Part shown: one piece after another, positions 17,413 to 27,052 of the stretch
Numbering within the stretch: position 1 is the first letter of the stretch
Layout of the letters: every line of letters begins with the position of its first letter
Source of the DNA: Flammeovirga sp. EKP202
GTDB taxonomy: Bacteria; Bacteroidota; Bacteroidia; Cytophagales; Flammeovirgaceae
DNA: 64,000 bases
Reading direction: 5' to 3'
NCBI RefSeq assembly: GCF_014534745.1
Contig: NZ_JACVVP010000019.1
Span: 62,001-126,000 of the forward strand
Made by a program: the position numbers and the translations under genes
Notes under the pieces: generated by a model
Database searches by the model: none
What the model was told of the DNA's origin: nothing
The model's input: the letters and a program-made list of their open reading frames with translations, nothing else

Positions 17413-17637
17413 AGTAGATAGTTATTTTGAGCGAAAATTTTTAAATACCAACACTGCTGTTGATATCTTTTTGATTTATGTTCTTATACTGATTTGATAG
17501 TGAAAGGTTGTTCACATATTGAAAAAAATATTTTCAAACACGTTTAAAAGCTTCAAATTATCAACTTGTCAACATCAATAAATTGCAGAAAAATGAGGGT
17601 ATACGCTACTTTATCAACAGTTTGAAGCAAAATAAAA

Positions 17638-17678
17638 GGGATAAAATTTTGCATTAAAAAAACACAAAACTTTATCCC
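17638..17678 (-). terminator. Terminator of dusB
   Basis: Arms 17638-17651 and 17665-17678 (GGGATAAA plus TTTTG) pair with a single A-C mismatch. On the minus strand a T-rich stretch follows. The site is 26 bp past the dusB stop. Confidence 0.7.
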
Positions 17679-17703
17679 CATTATTTTTATTTCTAATCCT
17701 AAA

Positions 17704-18696
17704 CTAGTAGATCACTTGCTTATCAAAAGCCTCTTCTACCTCTGAAAGGATATTCAATACCTCATCATGTGTCATTGCTTCTACCAACTGAGTTCTGAAA
17801 GGTTTGAAATGCTGTACACCTCTGAAATAAGTAGTATAATGTCTTCTCATTTCAAAAATACCCGTTTTATCTCCTTTCCACTCCACTGAGAAGTTAAGGT
17901 GACGCTTTACGGTATCAATTCTTTCTTGGATTGATGGAGGGTCAAGGATTTCTCCTGTTTCCATGTAGTGCTTGATTTCTCTGAAAATCCAAGGATAACC
18001 AATAGAAGCTCTACCGATCATAATACCGTCAATACCGTATTTCTCTTTGTACTCTACTGCTTTTTGCGGAGAGTCAATATCACCATTTCCAAAAATTGGA
18101 ATGTGGATATCTGGGTGGTTTTTCACCTCAGCGATTGGGTTCCAATCTGCCACACCTTTGTACATCTGCTGACGAGTACGGCCGTGAATTGTCAATGCTT
18201 GTACACCAACATCTTGAAGTCTTTTGGCTACTTCTAAAATGCGAATGTTGTCGTGATCCCAACCCAAACGAGTTTTTACGGTAACAGGTTTTTTCACCTG
18301 TTTCACAATTTCTTCGGTCATCTTCTGCATCTTGTCGATGTCCAAAAGAATACCTGCACCAGCTCCTCTACCTGCCACTTTCTTAACGGGACAGCCATAG
18401 TTGATATCAATAATTTCTGGATTTGCTTCTTCAGCAATAGCCGCAGCCTCTCTCATTGATTCAATCTTCTCTCCGAAAATCTGAATACCAATTGGGCGCT
18501 CATAATCGTAGATATCTAATTTCTGACGACTCTTTACTGCATCACGAATTAACCCCTCTGCAGAAATAAACTCTGTATACATTAAGTCTGCACCGTTTTC
18601 CTTACAAACCGCTCTGAAAGGAGGGTCACTCACATCTTCCATTGGTGCTAACAGTAATGGAAAATCTTTTATTTCTAAATCCCCTATTTTTACCAC
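17704..18696 (-). CDS. dusB: tRNA-dihydrouridine synthase DusB
   Basis: An FMN-dependent enzyme reducing uridine to dihydrouridine in tRNA. LLLAPMEDVSDPPFR forms the first strand of the TIM barrel. NYGCPVKKV contains the catalytic cysteine, TVKTRLGWD and IHGRTR are substrate and FMN sites, and GNGDI and MIGRASIG bind FMN phosphate. The start is taken as GTG at 18696, giving MVKIGDLEI, which is the usual N-terminus in the family and 330 residues. The frame continues to a TTG at 18747 with no conserved residues. The gene is divergent from the CPBP protease. Confidence 0.93.
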   Translation of the reverse strand: MVKIGDLEIKDFPLLLAPMEDVSDPPFRAVCKENGADLMYTEFISAEGLIRDAVKSRQKLDIYDYERPIGIQIFGEKIESMREAAAIAEEANPEIIDINYGCPVKKVAGRGAGAGILLDIDKMQKMTEEIVKQVKKPVTVKTRLGWDHDNIRILEVAKRLQDVGVQALTIHGRTRQQMYKGVADWNPIAEVKNHPDIHIPIFGNGDIDSPQKAVEYKEKYGIDGIMIGRASIGYPWIFREIKHYMETGEILDPPSIQERIDTVKRHLNFSVEWKGDKTGIFEMRRHYTTYFRGVQHFKPFRTQLVEAMTHDEVLNILSEVEEAFDKQVIY

Positions 18697-18911
18697 TTTT
18701 CTATAGCTTTTAATACGTTTAGCAAAGTATGAACTTCCTGATTCCAATCGTGCGATTACTACACTTATTAAAAGAAGTGTATCTTTGCTATCATTAGTGA
18801 ACTCTATTAAAACACTTTAGGTTCCTAAATTCCTAATTATGAGTCAATTCATAACAACTATTAGGAATATTAGACCTTATTTGTTTTAAAATACAAATGT
18901 AATAAAAGAAC

Positions 18912-19838
18912 ATGACAGACCATATTCAAGCACAAAATCCTGGATATTTCTTTAAAAAATTTCTTTTACTTATCCTTTTTGTGATCATGGCCACGTTTGT
19001 TGGTCAAGCTGTTATAGTGGGTGTTTTGTTACCGCTGTATGACTTTAGTGTCCAAGAAGTATTTAACCAATTATCGCATAAAGACAACAGAATGGTAATG
19101 CTTACTGTTCAAGGAATTTCTGCACTTTTCACTTTTATCTTGGGGCCATTAACTTATGGCTACTTTTATGATCCAAAGTTTACAGAACAGCTAAGTAAAA
19201 AACTTCCAGAAAAAAGCCAATTACTTCTAAGTATGATTGTAATAGCAGTATTTCTACCTTTAGGTTCCGCTTTGTTGGTATGGAATCAAAATATAGAACT
19301 TCCTGCTGCATTTCATGATTTAGAGGTAATCATGAAAGAAACTGAACTTCATTTAGCAAAACTGACTATTTTCCTTGTCGATTTTCAAAGTTTTCCTGAG
19401 TTCCTTGTAGGTTTTCTTGTGATTGCCATTTTTGCAGGGGTGGGTGAAGAACTTCTATTTAGAGGATATGTTCAAGGCTATATCGAGGGGATGTTTAAAA
19501 ATGCACATCTAGCGATTTGGGCTACTGCTTTTATTTTTTCAGCGATTCATTTACAATTTTATGGTTTCTTTGTAAGAATGTTCTTGGGAGTATTGCTAGG
19601 ATATTTATTTTTGTGGTCAGGTAGAAGTTTATATCCAGCTATATTAGCCCATATTACCAATAATGCCATCACTGTTATTAGCGTTTATGTAAATAAAGAG
19701 GAAATATTAAAAGAAATGGCAGATCCATTTTCAACGGAAGCTCCGGAATGGTATATTGTAATACTGTCTACAATTTTTGCTTTTGGATTTTTATTTTTTT
19801 ACAAAAAACGAGGAGAAAAATTGTCTTTTGATCACTAA
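18912..19838 (+). CDS. CPBP family intramembrane metalloprotease
   Basis: A 308-residue membrane protein with about eight hydrophobic segments. The CPBP/Abi signature is complete: E179-E180 with R184 in GEELLFRG, H213 in SAIHLQ, and H247 with N251 in HITNN. Relatives are Rce1-like glutamate proteases that cleave within or near membranes, some acting in bacteriocin immunity; the substrate here is unknown. It begins a co-directional group with the DUF2007 gene (26 bp) and cdsA. A TATCTTTG box at 18780-18787 could be its promoter. Confidence 0.9.
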   Translation: MTDHIQAQNPGYFFKKFLLLILFVIMATFVGQAVIVGVLLPLYDFSVQEVFNQLSHKDNRMVMLTVQGISALFTFILGPLTYGYFYDPKFTEQLSKKLPEKSQLLLSMIVIAVFLPLGSALLVWNQNIELPAAFHDLEVIMKETELHLAKLTIFLVDFQSFPEFLVGFLVIAIFAGVGEELLFRGYVQGYIEGMFKNAHLAIWATAFIFSAIHLQFYGFFVRMFLGVLLGYLFLWSGRSLYPAILAHITNNAITVISVYVNKEEILKEMADPFSTEAPEWYIVILSTIFAFGFLFFYKKRGEKLSFDH

Positions 19839-19864
19839 CCTAAGATTCAATAAACAACAATAAC

Positions 19865-20074
19865 ATGGATAATTGGGAAAAAGTGTTTGCTAGCGATCAG
19901 CTGTATCAAGCCGAAATCGTGAAGGAAACATTAGAAGCACGTGGTATAAATGCCGTTATTTTAGACAAAAGAGATTCTTCTTACAATAACTTCGGTTATA
20001 GAGAAGTTTATGTTGAGAAATCTGTTGCTGAACAAGCAACACAAATTATTAAACAAGATGTTCAATTTGAATAA
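19865..20074 (+). CDS. DUF2007 domain protein (putative signal transducing protein)
   Basis: A 69-residue protein matching DUF2007 throughout: WEKVFASDQLYQAEIVK, GINAVILDK and YREVYVEKS. It has a PII-like ferredoxin fold by family knowledge. The function is not established. It lies 26 bp after the CPBP gene, and its end overlaps the cdsA start by 17 bp. Confidence 0.85.
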   Translation: MDNWEKVFASDQLYQAEIVKETLEARGINAVILDKRDSSYNNFGYREVYVEKSVAEQATQIIKQDVQFE

Positions 20075-20897
20075 AAGCTCCGAACTCACTCAACGTGTCA
20101 TCGTTGGATTTTTAGGGGGTGTTGGTATGCTGGGTGCCATATACTACGGAGTTTGGACCTATTTTATTTTATTTTTAATTATCAGTGTCGCTACCATCCT
20201 AGAGTTTTATCAACTACTACGTTTGGAGTCGCACTTACCTCTTCGTACTTATGGTACTTGCTTAGGGATTCTAATTTACTGCCTTACGTTTTTTATCGAA
20301 TTAGATATTATTGAAATGAAATGGCTGTACCTTGTCTTTTTAGGCTTTTCGTCAGCTTACCTCATTAAGCTTTACAATAAGAAAGACGATAAACCATTTA
20401 AAAACTTAGCTTATACCTTTTTGGGAGTAATGTATGTGGCTGTACCTTACTCTATGATTCACGCTTATGTATTTTTTGATACAAAATATCATTATGAAAT
20501 ACTTATTGGAGCCATGCTTATTTTGTGGGCCAATGATTCAGGAGCTTATTTCTCAGGAAAAACTTTTGGACGAAGAAAACTTTTTGAAAGAGTTTCTCCA
20601 AAGAAAACTTGGGAAGGAAGTATTGGTGGAGCAGCACTAGGTGTTACAGTGAGTTTAATCTTCTCGCATTTCTATACTTCTTTGGAAGCTTGGAGATGGG
20701 TGACCATTGCTATTATCATTGTAGTCACTGGTACATATGGAGACCTTGTTGAATCGCTCTTCAAGAGATCAATGAGTATTAAAGATTCTGGAAAAACATT
20801 ACCTGGACATGGTGGTTTCCTAGATAGATTTGATGGTTTATTACTCTCTGCACCCTTTATTGCAGCGTTTTTGAAATTATTTCCACCAAATTTATAA
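20058..20897 (+). CDS. cdsA: Phosphatidate cytidylyltransferase CdsA
   Basis: An integral membrane enzyme making CDP-diacylglycerol from phosphatidate and CTP, the branch point of phospholipid synthesis. Several hydrophobic helices precede the complete family signature [13 protein letters not shown] followed by [12 protein letters not shown]. The ATG at 20058 ([10 protein letters not shown]) is chosen. The frame runs upstream to a TTG at 20010, but that would lie deep inside the DUF2007 gene. Length from this start is 279 residues. It is the last gene of the group before tRNA-Ser. Confidence 0.94.
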   Translation: MFNLNKSSELTQRVIVGFLGGVGMLGAIYYGVWTYFILFLIISVATILEFYQLLRLESHLPLRTYGTCLGILIYCLTFFIELDIIEMKWLYLVFLGFSSAYLIKLYNKKDDKPFKNLAYTFLGVMYVAVPYSMIHAYVFFDTKYHYEILIGAMLILWANDSGAYFSGKTFGRRKLFERVSPKKTWEGSIGGAALGVTVSLIFSHFYTSLEAWRWVTIAIIIVVTGTYGDLVESLFKRSMSIKDSGKTLPGHGGFLDRFDGLLLSAPFIAAFLKLFPPNL

Positions 20898-20913
20898 AAA
20901 AATACAGCAAATA

Positions 20914-20945
20914 TTTGGATTATATAAATACATCCTACATATTTG
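20914..20945 (+). promoter_or_regulatory. Promoter of tRNA-Ser
   Basis: TTTG at 20914-20917 and CATATTTG at 20938-20945 are 20 bp apart, close to the phylum consensus. The tRNA begins 29 bp further on, which fits a short 5' leader. Confidence 0.5.
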
Positions 20946-20973
20946 CACCCGCTATCACACAAAGATAGCACAT

Positions 20974-21058
20974 AGAGAGTTGGCAGAGTGGTCGAATGCG
21001 GTGGTCTTGAAAACCATTGTACCGCGAGGTACCGGGGGTTCGAATCCCTCACTCTCTG
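20974..21058 (+). tRNA. tRNA-Ser (anticodon TGA)
   Basis: An 85-nt class II tRNA. Acceptor AGAGAGT pairs with ACTCTCT, with G as discriminator base and no encoded CCA. The anticodon loop CTTGAAA gives TGA (Ser, UCN codons). A long variable arm (TACCGCGAGGTA) and the T-loop GGTTCGAATCC are present. Confidence 0.97.
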
Positions 21059-21065
21059 CAAACAC

Positions 21066-21098
21066 AAAGCATCAAATCTTACGGTTTGATGCTTTTTT
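21066..21098 (+). terminator. Terminator of tRNA-Ser
   Basis: AAAGCATCAAA pairs with TTTGATGCTTT around an 8-nt loop, followed by a T-tract. Confidence 0.85.
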
Positions 21099-21207
21099 TA
21101 TGCCCTTTATCTTCTCAATTCAATTTTCTTTTTACTACAAAATATGTTGTCATTCTATGATTTTATAATGATATTATGATCAATATTTTCCAATTAATAC
21201 ACTACAA

Positions 21208-22398
21208 ATGCTAAGCAAACTACTTCAGTTCTTTAGTGCTTCTAAAGACACTACTCCTAGAACAAAACCTACGGGTCAAAACCTTCAAATGACCAAAGTT
21301 GAAATACCAGAAAGCGATGAAGCTATTAGAATGCCTAAAATGATGGATGATATGAAATCTGGCATTATTTCGAAATGGCATGTAAAACTTGGTGACATTG
21401 TAAAAGAAGGAGATATAATTGCCGATGTGGAAACGGACAAAGCAACAATGGAATTAGAGAATTATGAAGAAGGCACTGTCACTTATATAAATCCTAAAAA
21501 AGAAGTATTGGTCAATGACGTCATAATGATCATTAACCCCACAAACCCAAAAAGAAAAAATATTTTTGAACACAAGGACCTTACCATAACTGAAATAGAT
21601 ATTCCTGAAGGAAGCATCGCTGTAAGGCTACCTATGATGTTTGATAATATGAAAATGGCTCACGTCACTGAATTATTCACTGAGGTGGGTAAAGAAGTTA
21701 AGAAAGGAGACATTTTAGCTGAAATTGAGACGGAAATAGGTGTAATGGAATTAGAAAGCTATGATGACGGAATAATCACTTACATCAACCCTAAAAAGGA
21801 ACTGTTGGTGAATGAAATTATCATGACAGGAAAAGGGCTGAATACTAATCCAACTAAACCTAAAACCTCCGAAAATATTGCTAATGATAGCTTAGAAATC
21901 CGCAATGTAGAAGTACCAAAAAACGGTAAGGCTGTTATAATGCCTAAAATGATAGACAGTATGAAGTCTGCTATTATATCTAAATGGCATGTAAAACTTG
22001 GTGACATTGTAAAAGAGGGAGATATACTTGCTGATGTTGAAACGGACAAAGCAACAATGGAATTAGAGTGTTATGATAATGGAATAGTCACTTACATCAA
22101 TCCCAAAAAAGAAATCTTGGTCAATGACACCATCATGGTCATTGGCAGCCATGATTCTGTTGAAGAAAAAGAAGAAGACCTTGTTAAGGTTCCATCGCTC
22201 GGTAGAGATATCAACACCGTCACCATCTCCAAATGGCTAGTAGAAATAGGGGATCATGTTAAGGTCGATGATCCTTTGGTAGAAGTTGAATCTGACAAAG
22301 CTACATTTGAATTAGTCGCCGAGAGGGATGGAATCATTAAGTCCATTACAAATGATGTGGAGGTCAAAGTAGGTGACACCATTTTAAAATACAGTTAA
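21208..22398 (+). CDS. Protein of four tandem biotinyl/lipoyl-type domains, no catalytic domain
   Basis: A 396-residue soluble protein made almost only of lipoyl-attachment folds, at about 31-112, 127-208, 231-313 and 325-396. The attachment lysine in ETDKA or ESDKA is K78 in domain 1, K281 in domain 3 and K364 in domain 4. In domain 2 the motif reads ETEIGV, with I177 in place of the lysine, so that domain cannot be modified. Domains 1 and 3 are almost identical over long stretches even in DNA, which points to recent duplication or conversion. There is no E1/E3-binding domain, no acyltransferase domain and no signal peptide. It lies alone, followed by structured repeat copy 2. It may be a free swinging-arm carrier or a lipoate store; the function is unknown. 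Confidence 0.88.
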   Translation: MLSKLLQFFSASKDTTPRTKPTGQNLQMTKVEIPESDEAIRMPKMMDDMKSGIISKWHVKLGDIVKEGDIIADVETDKATMELENYEEGTVTYINPKKEVLVNDVIMIINPTNPKRKNIFEHKDLTITEIDIPEGSIAVRLPMMFDNMKMAHVTELFTEVGKEVKKGDILAEIETEIGVMELESYDDGIITYINPKKELLVNEIIMTGKGLNTNPTKPKTSENIANDSLEIRNVEVPKNGKAVIMPKMIDSMKSAIISKWHVKLGDIVKEGDILADVETDKATMELECYDNGIVTYINPKKEILVNDTIMVIGSHDSVEEKEEDLVKVPSLGRDINTVTISKWLVEIGDHVKVDDPLVEVESDKATFELVAERDGIIKSITNDVEVKVGDTILKYS

Positions 22399-22443
22399 TA
22401 CGTAGAGAGCTAAGCTTTGGGTAACTTACAATCGATTATTCTA

Positions 22444-22733
22444 CAGGACTCGAATGCTGCTAACGCTTAACATTCGCTCCTGTGGGCTTTCTACCCAATT
22501 CATTTGGTAGTACTATTTTCGGCCTTGAAGGGAAAAGCGTTAATAATTTCATGTATGGAGCCGTTAAAAATGATTTTGCTGTTTGAGCGTAGCGAGTTTA
22601 AAATCATTTAGGCGAGGGGAATGAAATTTAGCTTTTGACTTCAAAGCCTTGACTTTTTTGCTTCGTTTTTGTGTTAAGACAAAAATGAAGAAGAAGGAAG
22701 TTTGAAAGTAGGTCCTATAAAAGCTTGTAGAAA
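22444..22733 (+). repeat. Structured intergenic repeat, copy 2
   Basis: This is the second copy of the element at 16573-16858. Here the first stem is extended by ACAGGA (22443-22448) with TCCTGT (22478-22483) outside CGAATG (22451-22456) and CATTCG (22471-22476). TAACGCTT (22461-22468) in the loop pairs perfectly with AAGCGTTA (22535-22542), where copy 1 has a G-U pair, so pairing is kept although the base differs. The CTACC/GGTAG, AAATGATTTT, AATTTCAT and CTTCGTTTTT stems are also kept, the last with a different loop. A 76-residue minus-strand frame here is broken by an indel in copy 1. Confidence 0.8.
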
Positions 22734-22776
22734 GTCTATTAGAAGTTAGATTAAGGTATCTTATAATCACTCTCCA

Positions 22777-22822
22777 CAAAAAAACCTCCTGCAAGCTTAT
22801 ATTACTTACAGGAGGTTTTAGT
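22777..22822. terminator. Bidirectional terminator
   Basis: AAAACCTCCTG (22781-22791) pairs with CAGGAGGTTTT (22809-22819). A/T tracts flank both sides. It serves the converging propeller-sensor gene and the lipoyl gene side. Confidence 0.85.
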
Positions 22823-22840
22823 TATATTCTACTATATCCA

Positions 22841-25800
22841 CTAAAAGCCAATACCCACCACAGTAATATCGTCTCTTTGTTCTTCTCCTTCTTTAAATGT
22901 GTCCAATTCTTGCTCTATATTTTTAAGCTGCTCGGTGAAATCTAACTGAGAATTTTCGTTGAGCATTTCCAAGAACTTCACTCTACCAAATTTCTTACGG
23001 TCAGCCTTATTTTGGTCCATATAACCATCAGATGCCAAATAGATACAATCTTCTGGAAGAATAGTCAATATGTTCTTTTCAAACTTCACATCTGATTTTC
23101 TTGAAGAGCCAATTGATTTTTTGGTAGTAGGATAAACGGTAATTTCTTTTTGGAAACTATCATAATGATAAAGCGGTGTTTTTGCTCCTGCAAATTCCAA
23201 GATGGTAAGTCCTCCTTGAGGTGTGAATTTACAGATGATCAAATCCATTCCGGCATCTTTAAAAGAGTCATCATGACGGAAGGCATTGTAGACCTTCTCA
23301 TGAAGCTTATTCAAAATGACACTCACATCATCGATTTTCTGTTCCCTGATAAGGTTATTCAAAATAGATGATCCAATCATTGACATAAAACCTCCTGGTA
23401 CACCATGACCTGTACAATCTGCCACCACAAAATAGGTGTGTCTTTTCTCTTGATGTAACCACACAAAGTCTCCAGAAACTAAATCTTTAGGAAGGTATAA
23501 ATTGAAGATCTTATTGAATGCCTTCCTCAACTCACGCTCAGAAGGAAGAATAGCCTTTTGAATCGTTTTAGCATATCGAATACTATCAATCAGTTTATTA
23601 TTTGTCTCTGTAATCAGATCGTTCTTTTTCAATAAAGATTCTCTTTGCATTTCTAATTCCTCATGCTGTTCTTCGAGCTTAGCATTGTTAGACATAATCT
23701 CATCATGTGCACTTTGAAGGTCCACTGTTCTCTCTTTTACCAATCTCTGCAATAACTTCTTACTCTTCTTATAAGCGTATACTTTATATTGATAGAAGGC
23801 TATGGCAAATATAATAAGGAGAATCGTCACTAAAATTCTGAACCAAGTCGTTTCCCACCAAGGAGGTAGGATGGTAATTTTCATTTCTTTGACTTCCTCA
23901 TTAAACGTTCCATCATTGTTGGAACCTTTGACCATAAACGTGTATTCACCTGCATCAAGATTAGTATAATTTACCCATCTGTTTTCAGCTGATACATCAA
24001 ACCAGTCTTTATCAAATCCTTCTAACTTATAAGAGTATTGATTCTTAAGAGGTGAAGCATAGTGCAATGCTGCAAACTCTAATGAGAAATTCTTTTCATC
24101 ATGATCCAGCACCAGCGAATTGGTCAGTGATATATTTTTCTCTAAAATTACTTCTCCATTTACAGAGTCCCCAACGTTGAGCATTTTATTGAAAAGTTTG
24201 AAATTGGTGAATACAATAGAGGGAACCATTGTGTTGTCAGTGATTTTGGTTGGATCAAACATCGTAATTCCATTTACACCGCCAAACAACAATAAACCAT
24301 CAGCTGTTTTGGTTTTTGACAGGTCCTGAAATTCATTTCCTTGCAGTCCATCACTTCTATCATAGTCTGTAATTTCCAATGTCTCTTTATCAATTCTCGC
24401 CAAACCGTTATTGGTCGATACCCAGATGTGATTGTTTCTATCTTCAAGTATACCTTTGACGGTGTTGTTAGGCAAGCCATTGGAAGTCGCCAACTTTATA
24501 AATTTATTTTCTTTGGCCACAAACTTATTAAGTCCTCCCCCCATGGTACCTACCCAAAGATCACCATCCTCTGCTGGAAGCAAATCAAGAATATAATCTT
24601 GACTGAGGCTATGACTGTTATTCTCTTCATTCTTATAAACCACTACAGTAGGATTATCATCATACACCTGATCAGCTGGAATCATATTCAATCCATCCGC
24701 TGTTCCTACCCATATATTTCCAAAACTATCTTCTTGAACACTCCTAATAATTTCGCTACTCAGCTGTCCTTCTAATTGCTGTGTAGGTAATTGTACAACC
24801 TCTTCAAGATTTAAATTATCATCAACTTTAAACAGACCTTTACTATAAGTTCCCACCCATATTATACCTCTACTATCTTGGAAGAGTACCATGATGGATG
24901 AAAATTCAAAATCAATTTTATTCAACCTCTTTTCCAAAGGAACACCATCTTTTCCCTGAAGATCAGTGACTAATAACCCAAAGCGGGTACCCAACCATAT
25001 CTTTTTCTTTCCATTGCAATTTACTTCAATGATAGTATAAAGCTTCGCAACATCCTTCGCTTGCTGAAATTGATTGTAATCTTTATGAGGTGGCAAATAA
25101 TTCAGTCCATCCGCTCCAGTTCCTACCCAAAGTCCTCCCTCACTATCATAAAGCAATCCTCTTGTACTATTTTCTAGTAAACCTCCTGTAATTCCTGTTT
25201 TGTTGATATGACGAAATGGCTTACGGTAAACATCCAATTTATTCACACCTCCATCTATCGTCCCAATCCACAAAGTCCCTTGTCTGTCTTTATATAAACT
25301 TGATATATCATTATTATTCAAGCTGTGTTCATTATAAATATTCTCCTGATATCTTGCTTTAAACTTAAGCTCACCCTTTTTGTTATATGCCATTTCAATC
25401 AAGCCATTTCTAGTCGCCACCCACAATGTTTCTTTATTATCGGTGAATTCCATAGCGTTTACTCCAGTATAAAATGGTACGCAGAAATACTTTTTCCCTG
25501 TCTCTTTATCTTTATATTCTATATTAAGGCCTGAGTTAGAACCCATGATTAACTTTCCATTCTTATCCTCTTTGATCACATTGACAACACCTGTTGTTTT
25601 AAAGGTTTCAAAAATAAAGTTGTCATCTGATTCATCTATTAAATGATAAGCTACCTGAGCATTGGCTCCAAACCATAATTCTCCCGTAGTTGTCTCATAA
25701 ACACAAGTCACTTTCTTTGGAAATTTATCACTTGAATTCAGATCCATTGATATAAATTTTCTACGCTCTACAGGCAAATTCAAATCCAACATATCTATCC

Positions 25801-27052
25801 CTTTCAGATGCGTGATCCATAGTCTATTTTTAGTATCAATATGAAGATCGGTCACATGATCGTTACTTATGCTTTCAGGGTCATCTGAGTTGTGTTGATA
25901 TACTGTAAATTCTTGAGAAGCTTGATTAAGCATACTTAATCCCCCACCAGAAGTACCAATCCATAAGTTTCCATCTGCATCTTCATCAATAGCGTAAATC
26001 AGGTTACTGCTAATTGATTGTTTAGCTGTGGCTTGACTTGCTTTTTTATATACTTGAAAACTATAACCATCGTATTTATTCAACCCATCATACGTTCCAA
26101 ACCACATAAAACCTTGCTCATCTTGGAAAATACGGGGAATTGAGTTTTGAGAAAGGCCGTCTTCTGTTGTAACGTGCTCAAAGAACTTTAATGAGTTCAC
26201 TGCCGGTTGCTGTTTATTTAGTCCCATTCTCTTAATCCAAGGTACTAATACAGGAGTTACTGCTATATTTTTAATTTCTAAATCACCACCTTCCCTTGTT
26301 GAGGCTATAACACTCACCTCTTTTACTTTGGCATTTGTTGTTACTTTAAAAATCAGAGAATATTCTTGTTCTTTTGATTGATTGACATTCACCATCAAAT
26401 TATCTAGCTGACTACCTTTTAGTGCAACATATGCTTTTGATGATGGATTATGATTAATAGCATTGAAAGTTAGTTTATAGTATTTGTAAGGCTGAACAGG
26501 TATTTGTCGTGTTGCAGACGCTTTTCCCTTCATTTTTAAAAGAAAAGTATTTTCTTCATTATTAGTGATAACGTCACCCTCTATATCATCCCATTCACTA
26601 CCCGTAAAAGTGTTGCTATGTCTTAGATGATAAGGAATTTCTTTTTTCGCAATGACATATTTCTGAATTAATTTTTTTGGAGCCCATTTCTTTTGATCTT
26701 CAATAAAAAAGCATTCAATAGAATACCCTTGATTTTCCTGAAGCTTCTTTCCCTTTTTCAATTGAATAGGAACTGTTACAAAATGTTTTCCTTTCTCTGC
26801 CCATTGTCCGCCATAACCTACTGCCTCATTATTTCTATCTTTAATAGCAAAATGAATAAACTGCTTTTTAGGACTATGATAAACTACAGGAACATAAACT
26901 TGATACCCAATCTTTATCAGTTTTGATGTATTAAAAAATGCAATTGAATTCTTTTCTACCTCCACTTTTTTGAAAGAAGAAAAGCCAATCATAATAAAAA
27001 TAACAGATGCAAAAGCTAATAATTTCGTTCGAGTTAATTTCATTTCATTCAA
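22841..27052 (-). CDS. Propeller sensor with PP2C/SpoIIE phosphatase output
   Basis: A 1403-residue membrane regulator. In order: signal anchor (1-30); an unusual beta-rich region (about 30-275) that may be a carbohydrate-binding-like module; a two-component-regulator propeller of Reg_prop repeats (about 280-960, e.g. WFGTYDGLNKYDG, LWIGTSGGGLSML); a Y_Y_Y domain (about 980-1060); one membrane helix (about 1072-1090); a coiled coil (about 1095-1155); and a cytoplasmic PP2C/SpoIIE phosphatase (about 1160-1403). Metal-site aspartates are D1212 in DCTGHG, D1342 in SDGY and D1394/D1395. Usually this periplasmic array drives a hybrid histidine kinase; here the output is a Ser/Thr phosphatase, as in partner-switching control. 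No STAS or anti-sigma partner is nearby. Confidence 0.9.
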   Translation of the reverse strand: MNEMKLTRTKLLAFASVIFIMIGFSSFKKVEVEKNSIAFFNTSKLIKIGYQVYVPVVYHSPKKQFIHFAIKDRNNEAVGYGGQWAEKGKHFVTVPIQLKKGKKLQENQGYSIECFFIEDQKKWAPKKLIQKYVIAKKEIPYHLRHSNTFTGSEWDDIEGDVITNNEENTFLLKMKGKASATRQIPVQPYKYYKLTFNAINHNPSSKAYVALKGSQLDNLMVNVNQSKEQEYSLIFKVTTNAKVKEVSVIASTREGGDLEIKNIAVTPVLVPWIKRMGLNKQQPAVNSLKFFEHVTTEDGLSQNSIPRIFQDEQGFMWFGTYDGLNKYDGYSFQVYKKASQATAKQSISSNLIYAIDEDADGNLWIGTSGGGLSMLNQASQEFTVYQHNSDDPESISNDHVTDLHIDTKNRLWITHLKGIDMLDLNLPVERRKFISMDLNSSDKFPKKVTCVYETTTGELWFGANAQVAYHLIDESDDNFIFETFKTTGVVNVIKEDKNGKLIMGSNSGLNIEYKDKETGKKYFCVPFYTGVNAMEFTDNKETLWVATRNGLIEMAYNKKGELKFKARYQENIYNEHSLNNNDISSLYKDRQGTLWIGTIDGGVNKLDVYRKPFRHINKTGITGGLLENSTRGLLYDSEGGLWVGTGADGLNYLPPHKDYNQFQQAKDVAKLYTIIEVNCNGKKKIWLGTRFGLLVTDLQGKDGVPLEKRLNKIDFEFSSIMVLFQDSRGIIWVGTYSKGLFKVDDNLNLEEVVQLPTQQLEGQLSSEIIRSVQEDSFGNIWVGTADGLNMIPADQVYDDNPTVVVYKNEENNSHSLSQDYILDLLPAEDGDLWVGTMGGGLNKFVAKENKFIKLATSNGLPNNTVKGILEDRNNHIWVSTNNGLARIDKETLEITDYDRSDGLQGNEFQDLSKTKTADGLLLFGGVNGITMFDPTKITDNTMVPSIVFTNFKLFNKMLNVGDSVNGEVILEKNISLTNSLVLDHDEKNFSLEFAALHYASPLKNQYSYKLEGFDKDWFDVSAENRWVNYTNLDAGEYTFMVKGSNNDGTFNEEVKEMKITILPPWWETTWFRILVTILLIIFAIAFYQYKVYAYKKSKKLLQRLVKERTVDLQSAHDEIMSNNAKLEEQHEELEMQRESLLKKNDLITETNNKLIDSIRYAKTIQKAILPSERELRKAFNKIFNLYLPKDLVSGDFVWLHQEKRHTYFVVADCTGHGVPGGFMSMIGSSILNNLIREQKIDDVSVILNKLHEKVYNAFRHDDSFKDAGMDLIICKFTPQGGLTILEFAGAKTPLYHYDSFQKEITVYPTTKKSIGSSRKSDVKFEKNILTILPEDCIYLASDGYMDQNKADRKKFGRVKFLEMLNENSQLDFTEQLKNIEQELDTFKEGEEQRDDITVVGIGF

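Noticed and set aside
20672-21067. 131-residue open frame on the minus strand
   Set aside because: It runs across tRNA-Ser and the end of cdsA; its residues are the translation of the tRNA complement.
22564-22794. 76-residue minus-strand frame inside the structured repeat copy 2
   Set aside because: The corresponding frame in copy 1 is broken by a one-base length difference, so coding is not conserved.
24341-24775. 144-residue plus-strand open frame
   Set aside because: It is antisense to the propeller repeats of the 1403-residue sensor; an artefact of AT-rich repeats.
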